Shown here: piece after piece, positions 27,785 through 35,487 of the stretch | Position numbering within the stretch: position 1 is the first letter of the stretch | How the letters are laid out: each line of letters opens with the position of its first letter | Assembly: GCF_009766005.1 (NCBI RefSeq) | Contig: NZ_LMUK01000038.1 | Span: 87,910 to 151,909, forward strand | Source: Bradyrhizobium sp. S69 | GTDB taxonomy: Bacteria > Pseudomonadota > Alphaproteobacteria > Rhizobiales > Xanthobacteraceae | Length of the DNA: 64,000 bases | Direction of reading: 5' to 3' | The notes under the pieces: model-generated | Database searches by the model: none | Told to the model about the DNA's origin: nothing | Seen by the model: the letters and a program-made list of their open reading frames with translations, nothing else | Made by a program: the position numbers and the translations under genes

Positions 27785-28822
27785 ATGCCTAAGACTCGTC
27801 AAGAGTCGACTTTCTCTTCGGGCGGCGAGACGTGCGCCGCCTGGCTGTATCCCGTCCTGAGCGATCCTGGCCCTCGCCCAATCATTGTCATGGCCCACGG
27901 ATTGACTGGCACGCGCCGCGACCGGCTTAATTCTTTCGCTGAGCGTTTCGCGGCCGGTGGCATTACTGCTCTTGTATTCGACCACCGCGGCTTCGGAGAC
28001 AGCACCGGTGAGCCGGATCTGTTTGATCCTGCTCGGCAGCTCGAAGACTGGCGGAGCGCCATCGCGTTCGCCCGATCCCTCCCCAACATCGATCGCGGCC
28101 GCGTGGCGACATTCGGATCGTCTCTCGGGGGTGGTAACGCGCTTGCGGCGGCGGCCGAAGATCCTCTAATAGCCGCCGCCATCAGCCAGGTTCCTTTCTT
28201 GGACATGAGCCAAGCATTTGCTAACACTCGCGAGGTTGCGGAGAAGATGCATGCGGTAGCAGCTGAACGCGGGTTTCTGCCGGCCGTTGGGCAGCCAAAC
28301 GAGGCTGCGTTCATCAACGCACCCGGCGCTGAAGCTGGCTGGCGTCGCGTCGTCGCAATCGGCGACGAATCGCGTTGGCGAAACCGAGTGTCGGCTGCCT
28401 GGCTGCTGGAATCTCCGTATCACGTGATCCAGCATGCAGACAGTCTTCACTGCCCATGGCTGGTGTGCGTCGCCGGGAATGACCAAGTCGCCACGCCTGC
28501 TCTCGCGATCGACGCCGCGCGGCGAGCCCCGAAAGGCGAGCTCTGCATATATCCCGACATCGACCATTTCGATATCTACGACGGCCCGCCACATGAGGCA
28601 GTCGTAGCGGACGAACTCGCGTTCCTTTCCCGGCACCTGCTCGGGCGAACGATCCACGGGATTCCCAAAGCGGGATCTGTGTTCTCTCGAGTTTACGTCC
28701 CTCCGAAGAGTGCAGCACAAAATGGGGACGGCCACTCAGAGAAGGTTTCCCAGGCAACGTCGGTTGCACCAGACGATGGCGTCACGGCTCTTACGCAGCT
28801 CGGACTAATCAAGGCTGTCTGA
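27785..28822 (+). CDS. Alpha/beta hydrolase with a tail derived from an NTF2-like gene
   Basis: The 345-residue protein is a serine hydrolase of the dienelactone hydrolase/BAAT-like kind: oxyanion region VMAHGLTGTRRDR, nucleophile elbow GSSLGGGN (near residue 104), acid in CVAGNDQVATP and His in PDIDHFDIYDG. The start is the ATG with AAGGA upstream; the frame opens earlier at 27752. The last 17 residues, PDDGVTALTQLGLIKAV, match the end of the ester-cyclase-like protein at 62.7-63.1 kb (LDDGVTALQQLGLIK) in protein and DNA. The 3' end therefore seems to be a captured NTF2-like gene end. Substrate unknown. Confidence 0.8.
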   Translation: MPKTRQESTFSSGGETCAAWLYPVLSDPGPRPIIVMAHGLTGTRRDRLNSFAERFAAGGITALVFDHRGFGDSTGEPDLFDPARQLEDWRSAIAFARSLPNIDRGRVATFGSSLGGGNALAAAAEDPLIAAAISQVPFLDMSQAFANTREVAEKMHAVAAERGFLPAVGQPNEAAFINAPGAEAGWRRVVAIGDESRWRNRVSAAWLLESPYHVIQHADSLHCPWLVCVAGNDQVATPALAIDAARRAPKGELCIYPDIDHFDIYDGPPHEAVVADELAFLSRHLLGRTIHGIPKAGSVFSRVYVPPKSAAQNGDGHSEKVSQATSVAPDDGVTALTQLGLIKAV

Positions 28823-28869
28823 TCGGCGATCGAATCCCTCAGGCGGGCTTCGTCCCGCGAACTTCAGAA

Positions 28870-28902
28870 GAGGCCCGCTAGGTGCGGGCCTCTCCTTTTC
28901 CG
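28870..28902 (+). terminator. Rho-independent terminator after the hydrolase
   Basis: GAGGCCCGC and GCGGGCCTC form a perfect 9-base stem around TAGGT, followed by TCCTTTTCC. It lies 48 bases after the hydrolase stop codon. Confidence 0.85.
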
Positions 28903-28948
28903 GACTTGGCCCTTCGGTAGTTTGACGTAAGGGCTCTACATCAATCCT

Positions 28949-28973
28949 GGCTTCAAAAGCGCAAATCGGAGGC
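28949..28973 (+). promoter_or_regulatory. Ada-box-like site before the cytidylyltransferase relic
   Basis: TTCAAAAGC-GCAA-ATCGGAGG contains AAAGCGCAA, the core known from the E. coli ada operator, plus the local CGGAG extension. GCAA ends at 28964, 74 bases before the start of the decayed cytidylyltransferase copy. The same arrangement precedes the intact copy at 35.5 kb. Confidence 0.5.
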
Positions 28974-29038
28974 CCAGACCGGGTCGATGCGTAACTTCAT
29001 TCATAGTGACGCGCACCGACGAACAGGAACATACCGAA

Positions 29039-29434
29039 ATGCCCCGCATAGGATATGCACTCGGCGCTTTCAATTTATTCCGCATCGCCCACCTTCAATC
29101 TGAATCTGCTCCGGCAGGCGAAACACCGCTGTGACGATTTGATCGCGGGAGTTGTCTCAGATGGACGCTTATCGCCCGCAGGGGTATTGATCCCATGATT
29201 CCGCTCGAAGAGCGGCTTGAAGTCGTGCCCAGCATACGTTTCGTTGATGCCGCATTGCCGGCATTGACCCACGGTAAACTCGGAATCTGGCGCGAGCTAC
29301 GGTTCGATATCGCGTTCAAGGGCGATGACTGGCGCGGGACCGAGAAGGAAAATCGGCTGGAGCGCGACTTCGCGGGCGTGGGCGCTGAGATCGTGTATTC
29401 CCTATACACAATCGCGCCCGCTACAGCCGCTTGA
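29039..29434 (+). pseudogene. Decayed copy of a glycerol-3-phosphate cytidylyltransferase-like gene
   Basis: The stretch begins MPRIGYALGAFNLFRIAHL, shifts frame to continue as NLLRQAKHRCDDLIAGVVSD, and then reads MIPLEERLEVVPSIRFVDAA, LTHGKLGIWRELRFDIAF and KGDDWRGTEKENRLERDF. It parallels the intact protein at 35488-35976 over its length but has lost the HxGH catalytic motif (HIGH-type becomes RIAH), contains frameshifts and loses the C-terminal RTxGIST-like end. Confidence 0.8.
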
Positions 29435-29635
29435 TTTGAGCGGAAATGTAATCGCCGATTGAGAAATCGCCGCAATGAGAAAGCTCGTCGTCACGATTCG
29501 ACCATAATGAATTGCGGTCGGGGCGCGCCGAATTGCGGAGGATGCAGACTCCGCCACCGGTCCAGATTCAGTCCCACATGTACCGAAAGGCATCGCGTCA
29601 AAGACGCGTCGTTGTGCAAGACGGCAGTTCGCCCG

Positions 29636-29674
29636 GACAGGAGGAGGACGGACGTGAGCCGTCCTCCTCCTGTC
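29636..29674. terminator. Perfect 16-base-pair hairpin in a gene-free stretch
   Basis: GACAGGAGGAGGACGG pairs perfectly with CCGTCCTCCTCCTGTC around ACGTGAG. No T-run follows on either strand, so it is not a standard intrinsic terminator. The surrounding 29435-30080 has no convincing gene, only a minus-strand frame (29598-29867) that runs through the hairpin. Confidence 0.5.
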
Positions 29675-30025
29675 TGAAATGACGCGCTACGGAAAGTCGA
29701 ACCGCGGCGTAGCTGTATCGCAGCGCTTCGGTCAGCGCCTCTTGAAAGATCATATCCATCGTATTCACCCATTCTCTTTCCGGCGTGAATATCGATTTTC
29801 TGCGGCCGACTCGCACTCTCGAAATTACTTTCAAATTGAAAAGGACATAAATCGCCATTGTTCTCATCGGGCGTAGCTGGGGCGGATATCACCCTCGGTT
29901 AACATTAGGCTCACTTTCCGATCGAGTCGCGACCGTTACTTGTCCGCTCCGTCTACTGCTTATTTTCTGTGGGGAGCGCTCCATGCGTCGCTTCAACTCT
30001 ACGTCTTCAAATCCAAAGGGACCTC

Positions 30026-30055
30026 TTATTGGAAGCAAGAACCGGAGTGCGGGCG
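30026..30055 (+). promoter_or_regulatory. Ada-box-like site before the AraC relic
   Basis: GGAAGCAAGAACCGGAGTGC at 30031-30050 matches the GCAAGA-N2-CGGAGTG part of the repeated motif almost perfectly; the upstream AAT half is degraded to TTA. It precedes the decayed AraC regulator copy rather than an intact gene. Confidence 0.45.
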
Positions 30056-30085
30056 GGTCCGAACACGGCCACAAACTGCGCCTTC

Positions 30086-30569
30086 CAGGTCGGTAAATGG
30101 TTCGTTCGGACCGAATCTCTGCGACCGCGTGGGGGGCGGCAACGACCGGGTCATCAGAGTTCTGGCGAAAATGGAAGCAAGTCTCGGACGGCCGATCGGA
30201 GTGCGCAAACTGGCCCAAGTCGCCGGCGTCTCTGTGCGCCAGTTCAAACATCTTTTTGCCGCGCATCTGCGCGAGGCCGTTGGAGAATGCTACCTCAGGA
30301 TCAGGCCTGAGAAGGCCGCAGAGCTTCTGCGAACGACTAGATTGCTGGTTACCGCGAACGGGTTTGGCTGCGGTTTTCGGAGCAGCAGCCACTTCGCCCG
30401 TAGTGACAAGTCGAGATACAGATTGGCACCGAGTTCGGACCGGACCCGGGCCGCGCTGCAACCGCGCGAAATGGATCGCTCGGATGCATCGCACCACGCC
30501 GATAAGGTAAGGCGGCGACGCCCTGGAATTTCAAGCATTCTTTTATGGACCGCCTACGGCTCGCTTTGA
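30086..30569 (+). pseudogene. Decayed duplicate of the AraC domain of the GlxA-type regulator
   Basis: Two frames together encode QVGKWFVRTES, then GNDRVIRVLAKMEASLGRPI, RKLAQVAGVSVRQFKHLFAA and ALQPREMDRSDASHHADK. This parallels residues about 197-355 of the intact regulator at 26.1-27.2 kb, including non-coding sequence after its stop (GGAATTTCA... downstream). The N-terminal sensor domain is absent and a frameshift separates the two parts. A short similar remnant (CTGGAGCTTCAGGCATTCTT) lies at 32714-32733. Confidence 0.8.
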
Positions 30570-30670
30570 TCGCGCACCCGGGCCCGGACGCGCGTGCACT
30601 TCCTTTTTAGCGGCTCGCCGTGACCGCCTCTATCGGCTTGCACCCGTGGCGAGCGACGTTCCGCCCTACC

Positions 30671-30733
30671 GCCGAAGGGAGCGAAACCGTGTGGGATTTC
30701 CGGTAAGCCGCTTGTAGAGTTAGTCCCTTCGGC
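30671..30733. repeat. Ten-base inverted repeat in a gene-free stretch
   Basis: GCCGAAGGGA (30671-30680) and TCCCTTCGGC (30724-30733) are perfect inverted copies 43 bases apart. The gap 30570-30821 has no gene. The element could be part of an RNA structure or a mobile-element remnant; no further support. Confidence 0.3.
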
Positions 30734-30821
30734 AACTGGCGATGTCCGACTTGTAATACGTTGCGGATCCGGGAAGGCTTTCGCGCCGGGTCCGAAAGGT
30801 GCCTCTGCGAGCTGATTGCGT

Positions 30822-31109
30822 TCAAACGCCGGGGAATGCCCAAATATTCATGGTGGCGATGCCCTCACGCAGCTTTTTTATAGGCACATAGTCCGGAGAG
30901 TTCCAGAAGGCGTGGATGGACTCTATCGTTGGAAATTCCAACATAATCACCGATCGTGTATCATGCTCGCCTTCGAGCAGCTCCACCTTTGCGTCTCTGG
31001 CCGCTAACTTTCCGCCGAACTTAGTAACGAACGGAACGATCGCCTCGCGGTACTTCTGAAATTGAGGTTCGTCCTCGACAGTGCCTTGAACAACAAGATA
31101 TGCAGACAT
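30822..31109 (-). CDS. DUF1330 family protein
   Basis: The 95-residue protein has the ferredoxin-like DUF1330 pattern: MSAYLVVQGTVEDEPQFQKY at the start, then LLEGEHDTRSVIMLEFPTIE and AFWNSPDYVPIKKLREG. Family members are small, of unknown activity, and often lie near catabolic genes. GAGGAT precedes the ATG. It lies alone between a decayed duplicate and the globin gene. Its upstream region carries a strong palindrome. Confidence 0.85.
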   Translation of the reverse strand: MSAYLVVQGTVEDEPQFQKYREAIVPFVTKFGGKLAARDAKVELLEGEHDTRSVIMLEFPTIESIHAFWNSPDYVPIKKLREGIATMNIWAFPGV

Positions 31110-31204
31110 AACCGATCCTCGTTCCGTTCCTCACTGCGGCTGGTGAGTGCTGTAAGCGTAATGGTCCCGCGGTCCGCCGTCCGCGCTCCCGATATAGGCC
31201 TCGG

Positions 31205-31223
31205 GTCAACCGCAACGGTTGAC
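31205..31223. promoter_or_regulatory. 19-base palindrome upstream of the DUF1330 gene
   Basis: GTCAACCG-CAA-CGGTTGAC has perfect 8-base arms about 95 bases upstream of the DUF1330 start. Size and symmetry suit a dimeric repressor. The 470-base gap 31110-31581 otherwise shows only a second small hairpin at 31481-31498. Confidence 0.45.
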
Positions 31224-31480
31224 GGTGCCGACGACGTCCGATCTAAGCTTGCATGCAGACCTTTTCGGGGTCCGTTGATATCTTTCAAACGTGCCAAATT
31301 TGGACTTATGCACCGCCGCCTCCTACCTTTTCCGGCAGGGAAGCGTCTCGCCTGCTGCGACCGAACGAGATTCGACGACTTGCCTTCCCAGGCCGGCAAC
31401 ACATGTGACAGCTTATCGCGACACGATGATCATCGGACGACGCTTTCATTTGAGAAACGGCAGCATTAGTTTGGCTCGGG

Positions 31481-31498
31481 CGCGAGATATGTCTCGCG
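31481..31498. promoter_or_regulatory. Short palindrome before the globin gene
   Basis: CGCGAGA-TATG-TCTCGCG has perfect 7-base arms, about 85 bases before the truncated-globin start. It may be an operator or a small hairpin. Confidence 0.35.
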
Positions 31499-31581
31499 AC
31501 GGATGGTCCGCTGATGCAATATGAATTAAACGTCTTCTGACAAACCGGCTGTTTTAAATGACATCCACCAGCGGATAACTG

Positions 31582-31995
31582 ATGCACAACCCGCAAGCCA
31601 TCGATCATTTCGAAATTGATGACCAGTCGATCGCACTGCTCGTCAGAACCTTCTACGGAAGAGCGCGTCAGGACGAACTCATCGGGCCGATTTTTAACCG
31701 CACCGTGAGGGACTGGGAGCACCATATCGGTAAAATCACAGACTTCTGGTCGTCCGTGATGCTCCGCACGAGCCGCTACGATGGGCGCCCGATGCGTCCG
31801 CACCTCATGATGTCTCTTGAAGGAGAACATTTCGATAGATGGCTCCTGATTTTCGCGGACACTGCGCGCGAACTCTATTCGACGGAGGTAGCCAACGCGT
31901 TCATCTCGATGTCCCGTCGAATTGCCGACAGCTTCGAGATGGCGATCGGAACGCAGCGGGGCGAAGTTCGAATGCCGAGACACAGCAAGCCTTGA
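31582..31995 (+). CDS. Group III truncated hemoglobin
   Basis: This 137-residue haem protein shows the group III pattern: LVRTFYGRARQDELIGPIFN, then WEHHIGKITDFWSSVML and a helix with GEHFDRWLLIFADTAREL. The proximal His would be the one in LEGEHFDRW. Such globins bind O2, NO or peroxide, and the physiological role is not settled. It stands alone; the C terminus converges with the FAH-like gene on the other strand, 20 bases away. Confidence 0.88.
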   Translation: MHNPQAIDHFEIDDQSIALLVRTFYGRARQDELIGPIFNRTVRDWEHHIGKITDFWSSVMLRTSRYDGRPMRPHLMMSLEGEHFDRWLLIFADTARELYSTEVANAFISMSRRIADSFEMAIGTQRGEVRMPRHSKP

Positions 31996-32015
31996 ACAGA
32001 GCGCTGACCGTCCGC

Positions 32016-32495
32016 TCAAAGCGCGTTTCGGGGAAATGCGACGACGGTACCTGCATCCGCGACACGCACGCGGTCTGGTTCAGTGGTCGGTGGACTTTGC
32101 TGGGTAGCGGAAAACCGCTCAATCATTGCCGTGCGGCCGGTCGGATCGAGAGACTTGGAAGTCCGCGATTCCGAGATTTCCATCGCTGCAATGCCGCCGC
32201 TGCCGCCGGGCATCACGCGCGCGTCCTCCCAAGACCGCATTACGAGGCTTGTATGATCCGGGGACTTGAGCGCAAAGTTAGCCAGTTTCCGGAGACCGAC
32301 GCTGACACGAGGCCAGTGTTCGATCAGCGGAGCCCAGCTCCCTCCGTCTTTCAGGATACCGTTCACGATCCCGTTTGAGATCGGATCTACAGGGAGCAGG
32401 GCGCTCACGCTCGCGACGATGTCGAGAACGTGCGCGCCAGCCGGAAGATCGACAACCAAGCCGGTACGATTTTCTCCAAATCGGACGAATTTCAT
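32016..32495 (-). CDS. Truncated FAH-family protein (N-terminal domain only)
   Basis: The 159-residue product begins MKFVRFGENRTGLVVDLPAG, the usual N-terminal domain of fumarylacetoacetate hydrolase-type enzymes, and continues about 100 residues with SWAPLIEHWPRVSVGLRKL. The metal-binding catalytic domain (normally another 200 residues) is missing and is replaced by an unrelated tail. It is probably a broken gene, though the reading frame is open. An Ada-box-like site lies 70 bases upstream of its start. Confidence 0.5.
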   Translation of the reverse strand: MKFVRFGENRTGLVVDLPAGAHVLDIVASVSALLPVDPISNGIVNGILKDGGSWAPLIEHWPRVSVGLRKLANFALKSPDHTSLVMRSWEDARVMPGGSGGIAAMEISESRTSKSLDPTGRTAMIERFSATQQSPPTTEPDRVRVADAGTVVAFPRNAL

Positions 32496-32553
32496 TGCGC
32501 TCTCCTACTGTGACCGTGGCGATTAGTGCAGGATAGAAGGCCGCCTCGCAAAA

Positions 32554-32579
32554 CAACTCCGCTTCTTGCTCTTGAATTG
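32554..32579 (-). promoter_or_regulatory. Ada-box-like site before the truncated FAH-like gene
   Basis: On the minus strand AAT-TCAAGA-GCAA is followed by GAAGCGGAGTTG. The GCAA half (32566-32569) is 70 bases from the start codon at 32495, the same spacing seen for ada, alkB and ogt. The rest of the gap 32496-33003 contains only a short fragment similar to sequence beside the AraC relic. Confidence 0.55.
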
Positions 32580-33003
32580 GAGATTACGGAATCCGCCTGC
32601 TGTCTTCGGCGCGAGTCGAGTGGGACATCAACACCCCGTCAAGGAAGGCGAAAACGACCGAGCTGCGGCTGCGCTGCTGAATCGTTCGGGGGCTAGGCGG
32701 AGACGGCGCCGGCCTGGAGCTTCAGGCATTCTTTGATAGGCCGCCGACGCACCCACCGCCTCAGCAAGCGATTGGCGCGCCGCGTTGCCTTCACAATGGA
32801 AAAAAGGCGCTTGTGCACCCCCGCCGTGTGCGTGACGTCTCGACTATACGGCTCAGGATTGGCGCGGCGCGTTCGATTGCCGCTCTCCGCAAGTAGCGCA
32901 GGAAGGTCGCAGCTTTGAAGGACATCGTGGCGGCTTGGGGTGGGGGCTTCCGAGCCGTCGTTACCTTGCCGACCGGCGCGCGGGCCGCCGTGTGCGCCCA
33001 CGA

Positions 33004-34299
33004 TTATCGCGCGGAAGCAGCCTTGTTCAGCTCGGTTGGCCTTTTGCGAATGGTCAACACCGCTACCGAAGCAATCAGACAAGCGACGCCGGCGGCAGCG
33101 AAGGCCGGTAGATAGGTGAGAAGTTCGTCGCGCGACACTCCCGCGCCGAGAGCTGCGGTTGCAGAACCCAACTGATGAGCCAGGAAAACCCATCCGAAGA
33201 CGATCGGTCCGCTTTCCCGACCGAATGTCTGGCCGGCCATCCTGACCGTGGGCGGCACCGTGGCAATCCAGTCCAATCCGTAGAACACAGCGAAAATGCC
33301 TAGTCCGTAAAGGGAGAAGTTCGTGTAGGGCAGCGCGAGAAGACTTAGGCCGCGCAGACCATAGTACCAAAAAAGAAGCGCACGGTTGTCGTAGCGGTCC
33401 GATAGCCATCCAGACAGAATGGTTCCAGCGAAGTCGAACGCGCCCATGAGCGCCAGGATCCCCGAAGCGGCCACGGTCGCGACCCCAAAATCGTGGCAGA
33501 GCGGAATGAAATGGTTTTGCACCAGGCCGCTGGTTGAAAGACCGCAGACAAAGAAAGTGCCCGCAAGAATCCAAAATGTACGATTCCCAACCGCGAGACG
33601 TAGCGCTGAAAAACTAACCTTCAAGGCGCTGGCATCGGATCGCCGCGAAGGCGCAGGCACGACCACTGTATCACCGTAAGAAGGAAGGTCGACGTCACCG
33701 GGGTGATCGCGCACCACCAGCATCACCAGAAGCATGCATGCGAGACATAGAAGGCCCGCCGGGAGCATTGCAAATCGCCAACCCATGTGGTCCGCCAGCA
33801 CCGCGGCCACGGGCAGGAAAAGTAACTGCCCGGTTGCGCTGCTCGCACTCAGGATGCCGATGACAAGGCCCCGACGATTCGTGAACCACCGTGTCGCGAC
33901 GGTCGCTCCCAACACATTGGCGGTCACCCCGGTGGCTAGTCCGACCATCACGCCCCACGTCAACCACAATTGCCAAAGCGAGGTCATGCAAGAGGCCAGC
34001 AGCAGTCCGGCGACGATGAGTCCAAGCGCCGTCGCCACGACAGGACGCACGCCGTAGCGCTGAAGCAGGGCAGCCGCGAACGGCGCAACCGTTCCGTACA
34101 GGAGGACGCGCAGCGCGAGCGCTCCTGATATGGCGCCCAAGTCCCATCCGAATTCGGTCTTTAAAGGAAGCATCAGGACCCCGACCATCCCCATGGCTGC
34201 CGACGTCGAGAGCATCGTCAGGAAGATGACGCTGACCACCGCCCATCCGTAATGAATGTCGAGTCGCGCGAACGCGCGTGGCAGGAAGACGGAATGCAT
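33004..34299 (-). CDS. Major facilitator superfamily transporter
   Basis: The 431-residue inner-membrane protein has about 12 hydrophobic segments and the MFS loop pattern (RYGVRPVVATALGLIVAG; later GWLSDRYDNRALLFWYYGLR). The general layout resembles monocarboxylate/oxalate-formate-type carriers. It follows the marR gene on the same strand with a gap of about 55 bases, so both are probably controlled by the palindrome upstream of marR. A substrate related to the tautomerase pathway is plausible but unproven. Confidence 0.88.
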   Translation of the reverse strand: MHSVFLPRAFARLDIHYGWAVVSVIFLTMLSTSAAMGMVGVLMLPLKTEFGWDLGAISGALALRVLLYGTVAPFAAALLQRYGVRPVVATALGLIVAGLLLASCMTSLWQLWLTWGVMVGLATGVTANVLGATVATRWFTNRRGLVIGILSASSATGQLLFLPVAAVLADHMGWRFAMLPAGLLCLACMLLVMLVVRDHPGDVDLPSYGDTVVVPAPSRRSDASALKVSFSALRLAVGNRTFWILAGTFFVCGLSTSGLVQNHFIPLCHDFGVATVAASGILALMGAFDFAGTILSGWLSDRYDNRALLFWYYGLRGLSLLALPYTNFSLYGLGIFAVFYGLDWIATVPPTVRMAGQTFGRESGPIVFGWVFLAHQLGSATAALGAGVSRDELLTYLPAFAAAGVACLIASVAVLTIRKRPTELNKAASAR

Positions 34300-34355
34300 G
34301 AGGCGACCTTGGCTCGGTTATCGGGGGTGAAGAGGGCGGCTGATCCGCCGGTCGG

Positions 34356-34775
34356 TCAGGGTCCCGCCCTGACATGATTCAACTGCGACAGGATGGTGAA
34401 GATCGAATCTTGCTCCCTGCCGATTTTCGATTTCATCCTTGCTTGAGTCTCCACCCAGAGCGGAAGCGCCTTCTTGAGCGCCGCTTTACCTGCCGGCGTC
34501 AGTCGCACGACCTTTCTGCGCTCGTCGGCACTTCCCTCGAAGCAGACAAGCCCTTCGCGCTCCAGGACTTTGAGATTGCGGCTTAGCGAACTTCTGTCCA
34601 ACTCGACGATCTCAGCCAGTTCGGTGATCGTCGGCAAGCCCGCGTTCGACAGGCGCCGAAGCACCCGGAACATCGTGATCTTCAGGCCGGAAGGCGCAAG
34701 TGCCCGATCGTATATTTCGGTCATGGCGTGCGCCGCCTGACGTATGCCCGTGCACAGGCAGTTGTCTATTTCCAT
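34356..34775 (-). CDS. MarR-family transcriptional regulator
   Basis: The 139-residue regulator has the winged helix ITELAEIVELDRSSLSRNLK and VLEREGLVCFEGSADERRKV near residues 50-90. I use the ATG giving MEIDNCLCTGIRQAAH; the frame extends much further upstream but through the tautomerase gene. It is divergent from the tautomerase and upstream of the MFS gene, with a palindrome in the short intergenic region, so it should repress both units and be released by a small, probably aromatic or chlorinated, acid. Confidence 0.9.
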   Translation of the reverse strand: MEIDNCLCTGIRQAAHAMTEIYDRALAPSGLKITMFRVLRRLSNAGLPTITELAEIVELDRSSLSRNLKVLEREGLVCFEGSADERRKVVRLTPAGKAALKKALPLWVETQARMKSKIGREQDSIFTILSQLNHVRAGP

Positions 34776-34780
34776 ATTGC

Positions 34781-34792
34781 GTGTATATACAC
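34781..34792. promoter_or_regulatory. MarR operator candidate GTGTATATACAC
   Basis: A perfect 12-base palindrome lies six bases upstream of the marR start and 46 bases before the divergent tautomerase gene. Position and symmetry fit an autoregulatory MarR operator. Confidence 0.65.
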
Positions 34793-34838
34793 GAAAGGAG
34801 GTCGGGTCAAGATCTCGCTCAAACAGGGAGATGAAGAC

Positions 34839-35282
34839 ATGCCTACATATCATTGCACCGTTCCCACAGGCCTCCTCGACGCCGATCGAAAATCGCTGAT
34901 CGCGAGCGAGATTACGCGCATCCACAACGAGGTCACCGGTGCCGCCTCGTTTTTCGCACAGGTCATCTTCACGGAGGTGACGAAGGGAAACCATTTCATG
35001 GGAGGGGTGCCGTTGAACGGCGACCAACTCTTCGTTCATGGCTTCATACGGTCGGGGCGAAGCGTCCTTGACCGCACAAAGTTGGTTACCGAGTTGGCCT
35101 CGACCTTGGCTCTGCATTCGGGTCTCGAGAAACGCTTGGTTTGGGTATATGTCTCGGAAATTCCCGCACGCCAGATGGCGGAATATGGGCACGTCCTTCC
35201 GGAACCCGGCGACGAACAAACCTGGCTCAAAGAGTTGCCCGGGGCGGATCGCGCCTACATGCAGTCGATTGGCAAGTCCTGA
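34839..35282 (+). CDS. Tautomerase-superfamily protein (cis-CaaD/MSAD-like)
   Basis: The 147-residue protein starts MPTYHCTVPTGLLDADRKSL; removal of Met exposes Pro1, the catalytic base of this superfamily. The length (about twice 4-oxalocrotonate tautomerase) and the FIRSGRSVLDRTKLVTELAS and YVSEIPARQMAEYGHVLPEP segments fit the cis-3-chloroacrylic acid dehalogenase/phenolic acid tautomerase group. GGGAG precedes the ATG. It is divergent from marR and likely co-regulated with the MFS transporter. Confidence 0.85.
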   Translation: MPTYHCTVPTGLLDADRKSLIASEITRIHNEVTGAASFFAQVIFTEVTKGNHFMGGVPLNGDQLFVHGFIRSGRSVLDRTKLVTELASTLALHSGLEKRLVWVYVSEIPARQMAEYGHVLPEPGDEQTWLKELPGADRAYMQSIGKS

Positions 35283-35394
35283 AATCATCGCGCGTGAGGC
35301 TCACGCCCCAAGGCGGGACACCTCTGGTGATTTTATACCCGCCGAGTTTCACCGCTGGTCTGCGCGCGACAACCGCATCCAGGAGTCAAAGGTT

Positions 35395-35421
35395 GATTCC
35401 GGCGCAAGAAGCGGAGCGCGG
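35395..35421 (+). promoter_or_regulatory. Ada-box-like site before the cytidylyltransferase gene
   Basis: GAT-TCCGGC-GCAA-GAAGCGGAGCG matches the repeated motif with GCAA at 35404-35407, 80 bases before the start codon at 35488. The gap 35283-35487 otherwise shows nothing. Confidence 0.5.
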
Positions 35422-35487
35422 CATCCATGGCGGCGCTCTACCGTCCGTTCGAACGAGAGATAGTGCAACGAACGGTCGGAGAACATT

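Noticed and set aside
29598..29867. 89-codon minus-strand frame through the perfect hairpin
   Set aside because: The end of the product is encoded by the inverted repeat itself and no family is recognised.
31306..32019. Minus-strand frame opposite the truncated globin
   Set aside because: The globin on the plus strand has clear family features; the antisense product has none.
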